NCBI GenBank assembly: GCA_017525235.1
Contig: JAFXTC010000041.1
Span: forward strand, 16,116-80,115
Length of the DNA: 64,000 nt
Reading direction: 5' to 3'
From: Bacteroidaceae bacterium
Lineage (GTDB): Bacteria; Bacteroidota; Bacteroidia; Bacteroidales; Bacteroidaceae
The number at the start of each line of letters is the position of its first letter. Position 1 is the first letter of the stretch. Shown in pieces: positions 8,871 to 17,366 of this stretch. The position numbers were made by a program, and so were the translations under genes. Under the pieces are notes generated by a model that was not told where the DNA came from, did no database searches, and worked only from the letters and a program-made list of their open reading frames with translations.

Positions 8871-9677
8871 TTATGCTTTCAACTCGTACAAATCCGAAGG
8901 GGACTTCCTTTTAAGTATATCCAATTCAAAGTCAACACCTGGTATAATACCAAAACTTCTGAGCAAGCCTTCTACTGTTTTACGTGCCAGTTCGGGGTGA
9001 TTATTCTCTTCGCTAAGATGACATAACCATACATGCTTAAGTATCGGAGTTGCGTGTTCAGCTATCAGCTTTGCTGATTCCTTGTTACAAAGATGTCCCC
9101 TACCTCCTCTGATTCTACCCTTCAAGTAAGCTGGGTACGTACCCATCATTAGCATATCCTCATCATGATTGGCTTCAAGAACCAAGTAATTTGCCTTAGA
9201 GACCTGCTCTTCCATAATGCTTGTAACATGTCCGGCATCAGTAATGAGGCAGAACACAACACCATCTGCTTCTATCTTATAACCGACACAGTCACTACTG
9301 TCATGAGGCACATCAAAGGGGGTAATCAACATGTCGCCAAACTGCAAGGGCACATCTTTCTGCACAATTCTAATATGCTCCTCTGTGAGCTTGCTTGTCA
9401 TGCAATAATTCGAGTTGATTCCTGCATGAACCTTCTCTGTCGAGTACACTAATTTACCATACTCATTGGCCAGATTGCCTACAGCCTTTATATGGTCTGC
9501 GTGATCATGTGTCACAAAAACGGCATTTATCTGATCTATATCTATATCAAAAGTTTTCAGTGTCCGTTTCAGGACCCTGATACTTACTCCAGCATCAATG
9601 AGAATGCTTGTATTTCCTGTAGTCAAATAGTAACAATTTCCGCTGCTACCCGACCCCAAAGAGAGAAATTTGAGCAT
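8871..9677 (-). CDS. MBL-fold metallo-hydrolase, YycJ/WalJ-like
   Basis: A 268-residue metallo-beta-lactamase-fold protein. The metal-binding signature THDHADH places ligands at His57, His59, Asp61 and His62, preceded by the GSGSSGNCYYL start typical of the YycJ/WalJ group. Relatives are thought to be nucleases acting in DNA repair or cell-wall stress control. Later metal ligands are visible in ITDAGH and VLEANHDEDML. It is monocistronic, with a full consensus promoter 19 bases upstream of the ATG. The fold is certain; the substrate cannot be told from sequence. Confidence 0.9.
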   Translation of the reverse strand: MLKFLSLGSGSSGNCYYLTTGNTSILIDAGVSIRVLKRTLKTFDIDIDQINAVFVTHDHADHIKAVGNLANEYGKLVYSTEKVHAGINSNYCMTSKLTEEHIRIVQKDVPLQFGDMLITPFDVPHDSSDCVGYKIEADGVVFCLITDAGHVTSIMEEQVSKANYLVLEANHDEDMLMMGTYPAYLKGRIRGGRGHLCNKESAKLIAEHATPILKHVWLCHLSEENNHPELARKTVEGLLRSFGIIPGVDFELDILKRKSPSDLYELKA

Positions 9678-9696
9678 AATTTGTTTATTTTATCTG

Positions 9697-9728
9697 CAAA
9701 TTTACGCCATTTATAGAATAATTACAAA
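9697..9728 (-). promoter_or_regulatory. Promoter of the MBL hydrolase gene
   Basis: On the minus strand TTTG (9728-9725), 20 bases, TAAATTTG (9704-9697): consensus boxes at consensus spacing, 19 bases before the ATG at 9677. Confidence 0.8.
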
Positions 9729-9736
9729 TTTTTCTA

Positions 9737-9744
9737 TAGTTTTG
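9737..9744 (+). promoter_or_regulatory. -7 box of the DUF4878-like lipoprotein gene
   Basis: TAGTTTTG matches TAnnTTTG, 22 bases before the ATG at 9767. It is divergent from the neighbouring MBL promoter. Confidence 0.6.
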
Positions 9745-9766
9745 TGTCAAATAAATTGAACGAGCA

Positions 9767-10180
9767 ATGAGAATATCACATCTAATCACGCTTATGGCAT
9801 GTGCCTTTTCTGTAATTGTTTTATGCGGGTGTTCTGAAGATACGAAAAAGGCTACAGAAACAGGACAAGCTTTTCTAAAGAGTATGTATACATGCGACTT
9901 TAAGGCATGCGATGCTTTATGTACAAACAATGGACGAGAAGAGGTTCGTTGGTTTGCATCTAACCTAACAGAAGATGACCTGACAATAATCTCACCAAAC
10001 GTGGAAATCGACGTAGAAGATTGTGAGATAACAGACTCAACAGCTTCTGTCGTTTATCATGCAAAGAATGTAATCGTCTGTGATTCACTTGAAAGTAAAG
10101 GACACATAGGGGAACGTTCAGTCACGATTAAACTTCAAAAGAGAAACGGAAAGTGGCAAGTTGATAAATTAGAATGGTAA
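9767..10180 (+). CDS. Small lipoprotein, DUF4878-like
   Basis: A 137-residue protein. Residues 1-21 form a hydrophobic signal and a lipobox-like VLCGC puts the lipidated Cys at residue 22, so it is probably membrane-anchored. The mature part has the NTF2-like cone pattern seen in DUF4878 proteins: AFLKSMYTCDFKACDALC near the start and KLQKRNGKWQVDKLEW at the end. No enzymatic residues are recognisable. Its 3' end overlaps the convergent outer membrane protein gene by 12 bp. Confidence 0.75.
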   Translation: MRISHLITLMACAFSVIVLCGCSEDTKKATETGQAFLKSMYTCDFKACDALCTNNGREEVRWFASNLTEDDLTIISPNVEIDVEDCEITDSTASVVYHAKNVIVCDSLESKGHIGERSVTIKLQKRNGKWQVDKLEW

Positions 10181-12424
10181 CCCCACGGCAAAATGGAATG
10201 AAAAGTCTCGTTTGAAATTAGGATGAATGATTGGGAAATGGCGATAACTGTCTTCATAGGAAGGGTGAACAGCCTTCATACCGCCATCCAAACGTAATAT
10301 AAAATAATTAAAGTTTAGCCTGAGTCCCAAACCATAAGCAACGGCTATTTGGCGCCAGAAAGTATCAAAGCGGAATTGTCCCCCCGGCTGATCAGGATAG
10401 TCGCGCAACGTCCAGATATTACCGGCATCAATAAACGCCGCCGCGTCAAATTTCCAAAAGAGATGAGTGCGATATTCAACATTCATGTCAAGTTTCAAAT
10501 CGCCCGTCTGATTAATGAAATCTATCTTACCGTCATTACCCAAGAATGAGCCAGGCCCCAACTCACGTACGCTCCAACCTCGTACACTATTGGCTCCACC
10601 GCTAAAATAGCGTTTTTCGTATGGCAGAATAGTAGAGTTTCCATAGGGATAAGCTATACCAAGACCAAAATGCAGTGCCAAAGAATTGGCTTTGTTAATC
10701 ATAAAACTCTTAGAGAAATCTATATCACCCTTCACATATTGAGCAAAAGCATTGTTGAATAGTGTGTACTGCCCGTCAGTATTCCTTGATGCCTTGCTCA
10801 TATTGAAAATTCCATACAAAAGATTTCCCGCAGTTTCTATGCTGGCACGTATGATATACGCATTTGTACCATAGTTTTTTGAGTTGGGGTTCAGTGATTG
10901 GGAGCTATAGAAGAAGCTATATCCCCACTTCACAATGAAAAGGTTCTCGTAATTATACCTGAGAATGGCATTCCTGCTCTCAGGATTCTCTAAGTACCGT
11001 TCCCTAAAGGTGTCGCTAATCCAAGGCATAAACACATAGTTTATATCCAAAAGGTCTATTCTGTGCTGCATCCTTCGGGCTGCCCTCGACCACTTGTATC
11101 GCCAGGAGGTTGTAAGTACACGACGATGAAACTCGGGTCTGTCTTGTGAATCGAACATAAAACTCAACTCGCTGGTTGCAAGCACATGTTTGCGGAAAGA
11201 ATGCCGAAGGAATGGGCAGATAAAATCAGGAAAGGTAATTCCTGCTTCAAAGCTATACTCTATAAAGTTTTGATCGCTATAATCACGAAGCCCTTTAATT
11301 GCCTCAAAAGCTCCGCGTGCCTTTAAGTTTAAGAGTTCCGAACCGCGAAAGATATTTCTATTTTGGTATGAGAATGCTACAGCCACACCTAAATCTCCGG
11401 CAGAGTTTGTTCCCTCCAATTCAATATTAAAAGAATTCCTTTTGCTGGGAGTTACTATTATCTGAGCATCCAACTTAGTGCTGTCTTCGGCATTCTCCGT
11501 AAAGTTAATACGACCACTCTGCACAGCCCCCAACCTATTCAGCCTGGAATAGGAACCCTGAACATCCTGCTCGCGGTACAAGGCACCTTCGGTTAACTCA
11601 TTAGCCGAAGCAATAACTTTAGGCCGAACAAAAGGTTTGTTGTGAGACAGAGGTATATTGTAAGAAACATTTCCTATTGTATAACGCTGGTGTGGTCTCA
11701 CCTCCCCTGTCTTTCCTGCAGAATACTCCTGTAATATCATCTTCAAGTCAACCAGATGATTACCCAAGGTTGTATCAGCTTCAAACCGCACAAAATCTTT
11801 GTTAAACTTATAATAACCTTTATTCTGCAGAAACGTATTCAGGCGATTCCTTTCTGATTCCAACACATTAAGGTCGAAATACATGTTATCTTGCAACAGA
11901 GAGACATTTCCTTTATCTTTTAACTGTTGTGCTATGGCTGTATCGCGGATCTCTTGCTGAAATTGCCTTACCCTATATCTTTGATGGGGCTTAATATAAT
12001 ATTGTACGCCTATGCGATTCCCTTCCGAAATTTTCAACAACTCAACTTCTGCATTCAGATACCCCATATTCTGAACCGCATTCTGAATGTTAAGTCTTGT
12101 CTTCTGTGATAATGTTGAATCATATATAACAGGGGGTTCTCCAAGTCGTCTTATGAAACGGTTAATCCGTTTTGTACTGTCTCTGCCAGAAAGGGAGTAG
12201 ATGTAAAGAGGCACTTTTACAAGCGAGAACCATTTGTTGTTAGGATGCTGGCCGACATATCCCATTAATGGGGCGGTCTTAAGCTCCTTTTTGTCAGAAT
12301 GTATGGACACCTGATTAAGCATATACTCATCTTCTGGGATAAAACGATTTACGCTACATCCCACAAAAGAAAAGCACGCAAGCAGGCCCAGGCATGCAAA
12401 TATTATCCGACAAAAGCATTTCAT
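10169..12424 (-). CDS. TamA/BamA-family outer membrane protein (Omp85)
   Basis: A 751-residue Omp85-type protein. The chosen start MKCFCRIIFA gives a short lipoprotein signal with lipobox FVGC (Cys23). A longer in-frame start at 12451 would place the -7 box inside the gene. After two or three POTRA-like segments (about residues 40-330), the C-terminal half is a beta-barrel. It includes the conserved surface-antigen pattern YFSGGANSVRGWSVRELGPGSF and a terminal strand ending FAVGLPF. It probably inserts or exports proteins at the outer membrane; a lipidated N-terminus is common for TamA-like proteins of Bacteroidetes. The promoter suggests a leaderless transcript. Confidence 0.88.
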   Translation of the reverse strand: MKCFCRIIFACLGLLACFSFVGCSVNRFIPEDEYMLNQVSIHSDKKELKTAPLMGYVGQHPNNKWFSLVKVPLYIYSLSGRDSTKRINRFIRRLGEPPVIYDSTLSQKTRLNIQNAVQNMGYLNAEVELLKISEGNRIGVQYYIKPHQRYRVRQFQQEIRDTAIAQQLKDKGNVSLLQDNMYFDLNVLESERNRLNTFLQNKGYYKFNKDFVRFEADTTLGNHLVDLKMILQEYSAGKTGEVRPHQRYTIGNVSYNIPLSHNKPFVRPKVIASANELTEGALYREQDVQGSYSRLNRLGAVQSGRINFTENAEDSTKLDAQIIVTPSKRNSFNIELEGTNSAGDLGVAVAFSYQNRNIFRGSELLNLKARGAFEAIKGLRDYSDQNFIEYSFEAGITFPDFICPFLRHSFRKHVLATSELSFMFDSQDRPEFHRRVLTTSWRYKWSRAARRMQHRIDLLDINYVFMPWISDTFRERYLENPESRNAILRYNYENLFIVKWGYSFFYSSQSLNPNSKNYGTNAYIIRASIETAGNLLYGIFNMSKASRNTDGQYTLFNNAFAQYVKGDIDFSKSFMINKANSLALHFGLGIAYPYGNSTILPYEKRYFSGGANSVRGWSVRELGPGSFLGNDGKIDFINQTGDLKLDMNVEYRTHLFWKFDAAAFIDAGNIWTLRDYPDQPGGQFRFDTFWRQIAVAYGLGLRLNFNYFILRLDGGMKAVHPSYEDSYRHFPIIHPNFKRDFSFHFAVGLPF

Positions 12425-12428
12425 ACGA

Positions 12429-12436
12429 CAAAGGTA
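12429..12436 (-). promoter_or_regulatory. -7 box abutting the TamA-like start codon
   Basis: TACCTTTG on the minus strand with only TCGT between it and the ATG at 12424. Transcription should begin at or very near the start codon. Confidence 0.65.
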
Positions 12437-12458
12437 ATTATAATTTGGCAAAATACAT

Positions 12459-12466
12459 TAACTTTG
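12459..12466 (+). promoter_or_regulatory. -7 box of the TrmH/SpoU gene
   Basis: TAACTTTG matches TAnnTTTG, 22 bases before the ATG at 12489. Confidence 0.6.
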
Positions 12467-12488
12467 TATCGAAAAAAATACTCCTTTT

Positions 12489-13244
12489 ATGATAAGCAAG
12501 GCTAGAATCAAATTAATAAAGTCGCTAGAGCAGCGAAAACAAAGGAACCTCCAACAACTTTTTGTCGCAGAAGGCCCAAAATTGGTTGGTGAGTTATTGG
12601 TTACTATGAAACCATCTTACATTGCAGCAATACCAGAATGGTGGAATGAGCACGCCAGCCTTTTAAACTCGCCCTGCGAAACAGATACAATAACCACAGA
12701 AGAACTGCACAAAGCCAGCCTGCAGCGCACACCACAACAGGTAATCGCCCTCTTTCCTATTCCTCAATATAAATTCGACACGACAACAGCTCAACACGAA
12801 TTATGTCTGGCATTAGACGGCGTTCAAGACCCAGGAAACATGGGCACCATCCTCAGGATTGCCGATTGGTTCGGCATTCACAATGTTGTCTGCTCAGAAG
12901 ATACCGTAGATATTTATAATCCAAAGGCCGTACAAGCCACAATGGGAGCTCTGGCCCGTGTAAAAGTCCATTATACCGACCTTGCAGAAATGCTGAGTCA
13001 GTGTAAGACTCCTATTTACGGAACACTATTGGATGGAAACAACATATATGAGCAGGAACTGGGGCAAAACGGTTTCATCGTTATGGGAAATGAGGGAAAA
13101 GGACTGTCGCAAGCTATCAGGAATCTGGTCACACAAAAACTTTACATTCCCAACTATCCCATAGGAACGCAAACAACAGAAAGTCTAAACGTTGCTATTG
13201 CCACCAGCATTGTCTGCTCTGAGTTCAGGAGAAGGCAACAATAA
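12489..13244 (+). CDS. TrmH/SpoU-family RNA 2'-O-methyltransferase
   Basis: A 251-residue SPOUT methyltransferase acting on rRNA or tRNA riboses with S-adenosylmethionine. An N-terminal substrate-binding domain (about 1-95) precedes the trefoil-knot domain. Its three conserved motifs are visible: DGVQDPGNMGTILR, then IVMGNEGKGLS, then TESLNVAIATSI. This is the pattern of the RlmB/TrmH branch. The exact target nucleotide cannot be inferred. It is divergent from the TamA-like gene and followed by a palindromic 22-bp repeat array. Confidence 0.92.
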   Translation: MISKARIKLIKSLEQRKQRNLQQLFVAEGPKLVGELLVTMKPSYIAAIPEWWNEHASLLNSPCETDTITTEELHKASLQRTPQQVIALFPIPQYKFDTTTAQHELCLALDGVQDPGNMGTILRIADWFGIHNVVCSEDTVDIYNPKAVQATMGALARVKVHYTDLAEMLSQCKTPIYGTLLDGNNIYEQELGQNGFIVMGNEGKGLSQAIRNLVTQKLYIPNYPIGTQTTESLNVAIATSIVCSEFRRRQQ

Positions 13245-13249
13245 ACAGT

Positions 13250-13337
13250 CACGTGTCGCATTAGTCAATGCCACGCGTGGCATCGGCCGATGCCACGCGT
13301 CATCTCCGCCTCTGTCACACGTAGACAAAACATTGTC
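13250..13337. repeat. 22-bp-periodic CACRYGT repeat array, locus A
   Basis: Four consecutive 22-bp units start at 13250, 13272, 13294 and 13316 with CACGTGT, CACGCGT, CACGCGT and CACACGT. Two overlapping perfect 16-bp palindromes occur inside: ATGCCACGCGTGGCAT (13268-13283) and GGCATCGGCCGATGCC (13279-13294). The array fills the gap between two convergent genes. A related array lies at 58086-58165. Confidence 0.8.
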
Positions 13338-13388
13338 AAACCGCTGACAGAGCTCTATCTAAGCGTGACAGTAACAACCTTCAACAAA

Positions 13389-13556
13389 TTAAAATTCGTT
13401 GATATAGTTCTTGGTTATCATATCGTAAAGCAGCGCCTCCAACTCTTCGAGTGTAAGGCGACTGAGTGCGTGTTCTATTTTCTTAATCAGCTCTTCTCTC
13501 CGATATTCGTCAGAAAAGCTATACATCTTGTTGCAATCAGACGAGGTGTTGTTCAT
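13389..13556 (-). CDS. Small 55-residue protein coupled to the SDR
   Basis: Begins MNNTSSDCNKMYSFSDEYRR and is charged and helical throughout (EELIKKIEHALSRLTLEELEALLYDMI). Its ATG overlaps the stop of the upstream short-chain dehydrogenase in an ATGA arrangement, so the two are probably translationally coupled. A longer in-frame start at 13598 would lie well inside the dehydrogenase gene. No family is recognised. The heptad-like leucines hint at a short coiled coil or helix-turn-helix bundle; function is unknown. Confidence 0.65.
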   Translation of the reverse strand: MNNTSSDCNKMYSFSDEYRREELIKKIEHALSRLTLEELEALLYDMITKNYINEF

Positions 13557-14278
13557 AATTTCATTCTGCGCCAAATCCAGTTGGGAAGGAGTTTCCAAAA
13601 GAAGGTTAGTATCCGATAACGCCAGTCTATTACACGGATATGACGTTTGCGGTTGATACTACGGACAATATCTTGGGCCACATTTTCTGGTCGCATTAGC
13701 ATGGGGTATTTGAAATCGTCACTGAGCAAAGCTGTATCAACGAAACCTGGTCGGATGTCCGTAATGTGGATGTTCAGTCCTCTTTGATGTGCCTGTTGTT
13801 CCAGCGCTTGTAGGTATGTGGATTGCAAAGCCTTTGTGGCAGAGTAAGCTGGGGCTGGACCTAGCCCCTTGGTCCCTGCAATTGAGGTAATAGCCGCAAT
13901 ATGCCCTTTGCCTTGTGCTGCAAAATACCTGTAGGCTGTGTCTATCATCCTTGTGAAGCCTATGGCATTCGTTTCCATTGTACGCAACTCAATATCTGTG
14001 TTCAAGTCTCGGTTCTGTTTGCCAATACCTGATGCATGGAAGTACAGGTTCATTCCACCAAGTCTTTCTACAAGACTCAGCAGCTGCTCATTGGCATCTG
14101 ACTTTGTTACATCAATTGTTGCCACCTCAACACGTTCAGGAGCCATCGCTTTCAACTCCATCAGCGGCTCCTCACGGCGTGCAGCAATACCCAATTGCCA
14201 CCCATCAGCTATTAACAATTGTGCAACTTCCCTTCCAATGCCTGAACTGGCACCAACAATGACTGCTTTCTTATCCAT
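13553..14278 (-). CDS. Short-chain dehydrogenase/reductase (SDR)
   Basis: A 241-residue classical SDR. The Rossmann nucleotide-binding motif GASSGIGR is at residues 9-16, and Arg34-Arg35 after the second strand suggest NADPH preference. The catalytic set is Ser132 (TSIAG), Tyr145 and Lys149 (YSATK). A basic, Trp-rich C-terminus (FFWKLLPNWIWRRMKL) looks membrane-associating. The substrate is not predictable. It is followed by a coupled 55-residue gene and preceded by a strong hairpin. Confidence 0.9.
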   Translation of the reverse strand: MDKKAVIVGASSGIGREVAQLLIADGWQLGIAARREEPLMELKAMAPERVEVATIDVTKSDANEQLLSLVERLGGMNLYFHASGIGKQNRDLNTDIELRTMETNAIGFTRMIDTAYRYFAAQGKGHIAAITSIAGTKGLGPAPAYSATKALQSTYLQALEQQAHQRGLNIHITDIRPGFVDTALLSDDFKYPMLMRPENVAQDIVRSINRKRHIRVIDWRYRILTFFWKLLPNWIWRRMKL

Positions 14279-14301
14279 TGATATATTGCGCCATAAGGCT
14301 T

Positions 14302-14326
14302 GCCTTTCAGCAGGAGGCTGAAAGGC
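14302..14326. promoter_or_regulatory. Perfect 10-bp hairpin between two minus-strand genes
   Basis: GCCTTTCAGC (14302-14311) and GCTGAAAGGC (14317-14326) enclose a 5-base loop. There is no T tract, so it is not a classical terminator. It may mark an RNA-processing or attenuating structure between the acidic-protein gene and the SDR. Confidence 0.5.
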
Positions 14327-14347
14327 TGGTTTGCTAGTTTGTTCGCT

Positions 14348-15136
14348 TTATTCATCTTCAAGAGGGAAGCCTTCTTCGTCCTCGTCCTTCACCTCTGCTT
14401 CTTCTGAATAACTGCTGTAGAAAGTATCGTCGGAATCTTCTACTTCATCATCGTCCATCCCGTCTTCGCTTTCATCGCCATCTTCATCCTCCTCATAAAT
14501 GGGATTACCCTCATCATCATATTCCTTATATGACGGTTCTAACTTAAGTTTCTCTACAGGGTCTTTCTTCTTGGCAAAAATAGCTTCTATCCATGTTCCC
14601 TTCACAATCTCCAGAACATCGTAGCCTTGTGCCACCTTCTTCTCGAGCGTACCGCCAGGAGCATGAATTCGACTTGCAGGCAATTGCGTAGTACTTATAT
14701 CAAATCCACTCTCAATAATATCTTTTAATGCCAAAGAGATAGAGTCCCATCCACCACCAAAGTTCTTGTCAATCAAGTCAAGCAGAACAGGAGCAGAAAT
14801 GTGCTTAACATTCTCATAGCTGAGGTCCGTAATGCGTGTGATTGTTTTCCTTCTGATAGCCACACAGCCTTTGCCCTCTTTGCAATGATGAAACTTAACC
14901 CAGTTCAAATTATTATATTTACATGACTCACGCTCGTCATCCTCATTGAAATGAACGACATCAAAGGCCAAGCGAATGATGTTCAGCAACTTCTCCTCAA
15001 CAATAGAAAAATCTTCCTCCTCACGTTCTTTCTCCCACATTGTACCTATCTGCTCGGCACTCAATGACCAGACGTTTGAAGAATTCAAGTCCTGTACTGA
15101 ATCAATAGAGAAATTTGTCTTTTTATCCTCTTTCAT
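14348..15136 (-). CDS. Uncharacterised protein with acidic C-terminal tail
   Basis: A 262-residue cytoplasmic protein without signal or membrane segments. The start MKEDKKTNFS is chosen because the upstream in-frame Met at 15175 lies before the promoter -7 box. The globular part (about 20-190) holds paired motifs such as WVKFHHCKEGKGCVAIRR and PASRIHAPGGTLEKKV. The last 70 residues are almost all Asp/Glu/Ser, the kind of tail seen in proteins that mimic or shield nucleic acid or bind basic partners. I do not recognise the family. The function is unknown. Confidence 0.75.
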   Translation of the reverse strand: MKEDKKTNFSIDSVQDLNSSNVWSLSAEQIGTMWEKEREEEDFSIVEEKLLNIIRLAFDVVHFNEDDERESCKYNNLNWVKFHHCKEGKGCVAIRRKTITRITDLSYENVKHISAPVLLDLIDKNFGGGWDSISLALKDIIESGFDISTTQLPASRIHAPGGTLEKKVAQGYDVLEIVKGTWIEAIFAKKKDPVEKLKLEPSYKEYDDEGNPIYEEDEDGDESEDGMDDDEVEDSDDTFYSSYSEEAEVKDEDEEGFPLEDE

Positions 15137-15164
15137 ATCATTATACTTTAATTGTTTTGCGCCG

Positions 15165-15172
15165 CAAAGATA
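15165..15172 (-). promoter_or_regulatory. -7 box of the acidic-protein gene
   Basis: TATCTTTG on the minus strand, 28 bases before the ATG at 15136. Confidence 0.65.
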
Positions 15173-15217
15173 CAAAAATAATGGAAACGGAAATGTTAAT
15201 TAAATATAATTGTGCAC

Positions 15218-16081
15218 TTATAATACAAGGTCTGCAAAATGAGGGTTGTGGTCGGAAATCTGATAGTCTTTATTTTCTTTTTCAATATGCGTATGCGTTA
15301 CCTGGATATTAGGAGTAATAAAAATAAAATCAATCTTTTCCATTTTAGAGGGAGGTATCTGACAGAAAGAATGCCACGTGCCAGTAGTACCTGTTCGATT
15401 GTCCGTCATGTGATAGGCGTCATTCATCTTAAAGTCGTTAGTAACCATAGTGGTGTAAGCCTCATCGCGCTCAGTAACATTGAAGTCGCCTGTAACCACA
15501 GCAGGTTTATCCCCAACAATCTCTTGAATCTTACGCATGATAAGCTTGGCACTCTCGCGTCGAGCCACTTTACCAACATGATCGAAATGTGTATTCACAG
15601 CCATAAAGACCTTGCCCGTTTTCTTATCCTTCAGTTTTACCCAACTGGCTACACGCTCTAGAGCGGCATCCCATCCCTTAGAGCCCACCACATCCGGGGT
15701 TTCCGAAAGCCAGAAGTTTCCTTTATCCAAAGCCTTGAATCTGTCCTTCCTGTAAAAGACAGGAGTTGCTTCTCCCTTTGTCTTTCCATCAGTACGACCT
15801 ACACCCACATAGCCATAACCAGGCAAGCTTTTACGCAGATAAATTAATTGCTCATTGGTAACCTCCTGCATTCCACAGATATCTATGTTATTATCTAAAA
15901 GATATTGAACAACACGTTCTTTACGTTGATCCCAACCACAACCTATCTTGTAGTCATCCTGATTGTTATATCTTATATTAAATGTACCCCATCGAACCTC
16001 TACCGCAACCTCACTCAAAGGCTGAGCAACAACAAATAAGGGAAATAATACGGCCAGCGCCATCAAAAAATATTTCTTCAT
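15218..16081 (-). CDS. Secreted endonuclease/exonuclease/phosphatase-family hydrolase
   Basis: A 287-residue exported EEP-fold protein. Residues 1-19 are a signal peptide (MKKYFLMALAVLFPLFVVAQ). Fold motifs in order: FNIRYNNQDD, the metal-binding glutamate in MQEVTNEQL, NTHFDHVGKVARRESAKL, TGDFNVTERDEAY, and the terminal DHNPHFADL with the catalytic Asp-His. This set matches the bacterial EEP subgroup annotated as secreted nuclease or phosphodiesterase. The substrate could be nucleic acid, a lipid headgroup or an inositol phosphate. No operon partner is evident. Confidence 0.9.
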   Translation of the reverse strand: MKKYFLMALAVLFPLFVVAQPLSEVAVEVRWGTFNIRYNNQDDYKIGCGWDQRKERVVQYLLDNNIDICGMQEVTNEQLIYLRKSLPGYGYVGVGRTDGKTKGEATPVFYRKDRFKALDKGNFWLSETPDVVGSKGWDAALERVASWVKLKDKKTGKVFMAVNTHFDHVGKVARRESAKLIMRKIQEIVGDKPAVVTGDFNVTERDEAYTTMVTNDFKMNDAYHMTDNRTGTTGTWHSFCQIPPSKMEKIDFIFITPNIQVTHTHIEKENKDYQISDHNPHFADLVL

Positions 16082-16178
16082 ATCATTTATAAGTTATGTG
16101 TTATGTCTTTTATGGATTTTATTCTGTGTAAAAGTACAATTTTCTAGACAAAACCTAGCATATAAATAACAAAAATAG

Positions 16179-16186
16179 TACTTTTG
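16179..16186 (+). promoter_or_regulatory. -7 box of the LOG-family gene
   Basis: TACTTTTG matches TAnnTTTG, 49 bases before the ATG at 16236. Confidence 0.55.
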
Positions 16187-16235
16187 TGATGATAATTATT
16201 ATATAAGGTAGGAAAACATAAGGCAAAAAGGGCGC

Positions 16236-17366
16236 ATGAAAGAGTCATACAAGCAAATTAAGGACGATTCGCAACTTGTCCAAGCACTGCATCAGGAGTG
16301 TGAAGATATTAGGCGCTATGCTTTCCAAAGCATTAACCTGACAGCAGAAACAGAGTTGGTACTTTCACACACCTACAAAGACTGCATCTTTATAGGATGC
16401 CAGTTACCAATGGGGTTGAAAAAGAAAAGTAAGGATTGCCTCTTTTTGCCAGATATGGGCGAGACTTTCCGCTACAGGAATCATCTTTACACACCCGAGG
16501 AGCTTTATGAGGGATATTCTCCTGCAAACAAAAGTTCCTATGAGACGTGTTTCGACGGACGCGTATACAAGCATTTCCTAAAGAAAGGCAAGCGAGCCTC
16601 CGATGTCAAGGAATCGTTGGCTCGTTCGCTTCACGACCATAGCATCTCTGACTGTCTGCATGATTTTCTGTCGAATTACAATGAACATCGGCTTGTAGGT
16701 ATCATGGGCGGCCACAGCCTTTCCCGCACTGATATCGCATACTGGCAGACTGCCCATCTTTGCAAACGACTTACAGAAAAAGGGTTCCTAATGATATCTG
16801 GAGGTGGTCCCGGGGCTATGGAGGCTACTCATCTGGGAGCCTGGATGGCTGGGCGTAATGAGATTGAGATGATGGATGCCCTTCACATTTTGTCGACAGC
16901 CCCCAAATATACAGATGAAGGTTGGTTGGAGACAGCTTGGAGGGTGCACGACCGTTTTCCACAAAAAAAATATCAGAGTCTTGGCATTCCTACATGGCTG
17001 TACGGACATGAGCCTTCCACCCCATTAGCTACACATATTGCCAAATACTTTGATAATAGCATCCGAGAAGACGGCATCCTCACCATTGCCAAAGGCGGCA
17101 TAATTTATACGCCTGGCAGTGCCGGTACTTTACAGGAGATTTTCCAAGAAGCAGTTCAGAACCATTACTTGACTTTTGGCTATGCCAGCCCGATGATATT
17201 CCTAGGAACTGATTTTTGGACAAAAGAAGTCCCTGTTTGGCCTTTGATTATGGATCTTACTGAGAAAGGTATATACAAGAACCTGATATTATGCCTTTCA
17301 GATAAAGAAGAAGATGTGCAACGTGTTCTTATGGAACAAGTTTCAAAGCATCAGCAACCGAAATAG
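16236..17366 (+). CDS. LOG-family Rossmann-fold protein
   Basis: A 376-residue protein of the LOG (lysine decarboxylase-like, TIGR00730) group. The core has ISGGGPGAMEATHLGAW, corresponding to the family's GGGxxGxME, and PGSAGTLQEIFQEA, corresponding to PGGxGTxxE; the second motif has Ser in place of a Gly. Family members cleave nucleoside monophosphates to base and ribose 5-phosphate. It is much longer than plain LOG proteins (about 190-240 residues), with an N-terminal extension of roughly 120 residues of unknown role. It overlaps the convergent amidase gene by 38 bp. Confidence 0.87.
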   Translation: MKESYKQIKDDSQLVQALHQECEDIRRYAFQSINLTAETELVLSHTYKDCIFIGCQLPMGLKKKSKDCLFLPDMGETFRYRNHLYTPEELYEGYSPANKSSYETCFDGRVYKHFLKKGKRASDVKESLARSLHDHSISDCLHDFLSNYNEHRLVGIMGGHSLSRTDIAYWQTAHLCKRLTEKGFLMISGGGPGAMEATHLGAWMAGRNEIEMMDALHILSTAPKYTDEGWLETAWRVHDRFPQKKYQSLGIPTWLYGHEPSTPLATHIAKYFDNSIREDGILTIAKGGIIYTPGSAGTLQEIFQEAVQNHYLTFGYASPMIFLGTDFWTKEVPVWPLIMDLTEKGIYKNLILCLSDKEEDVQRVLMEQVSKHQQPK

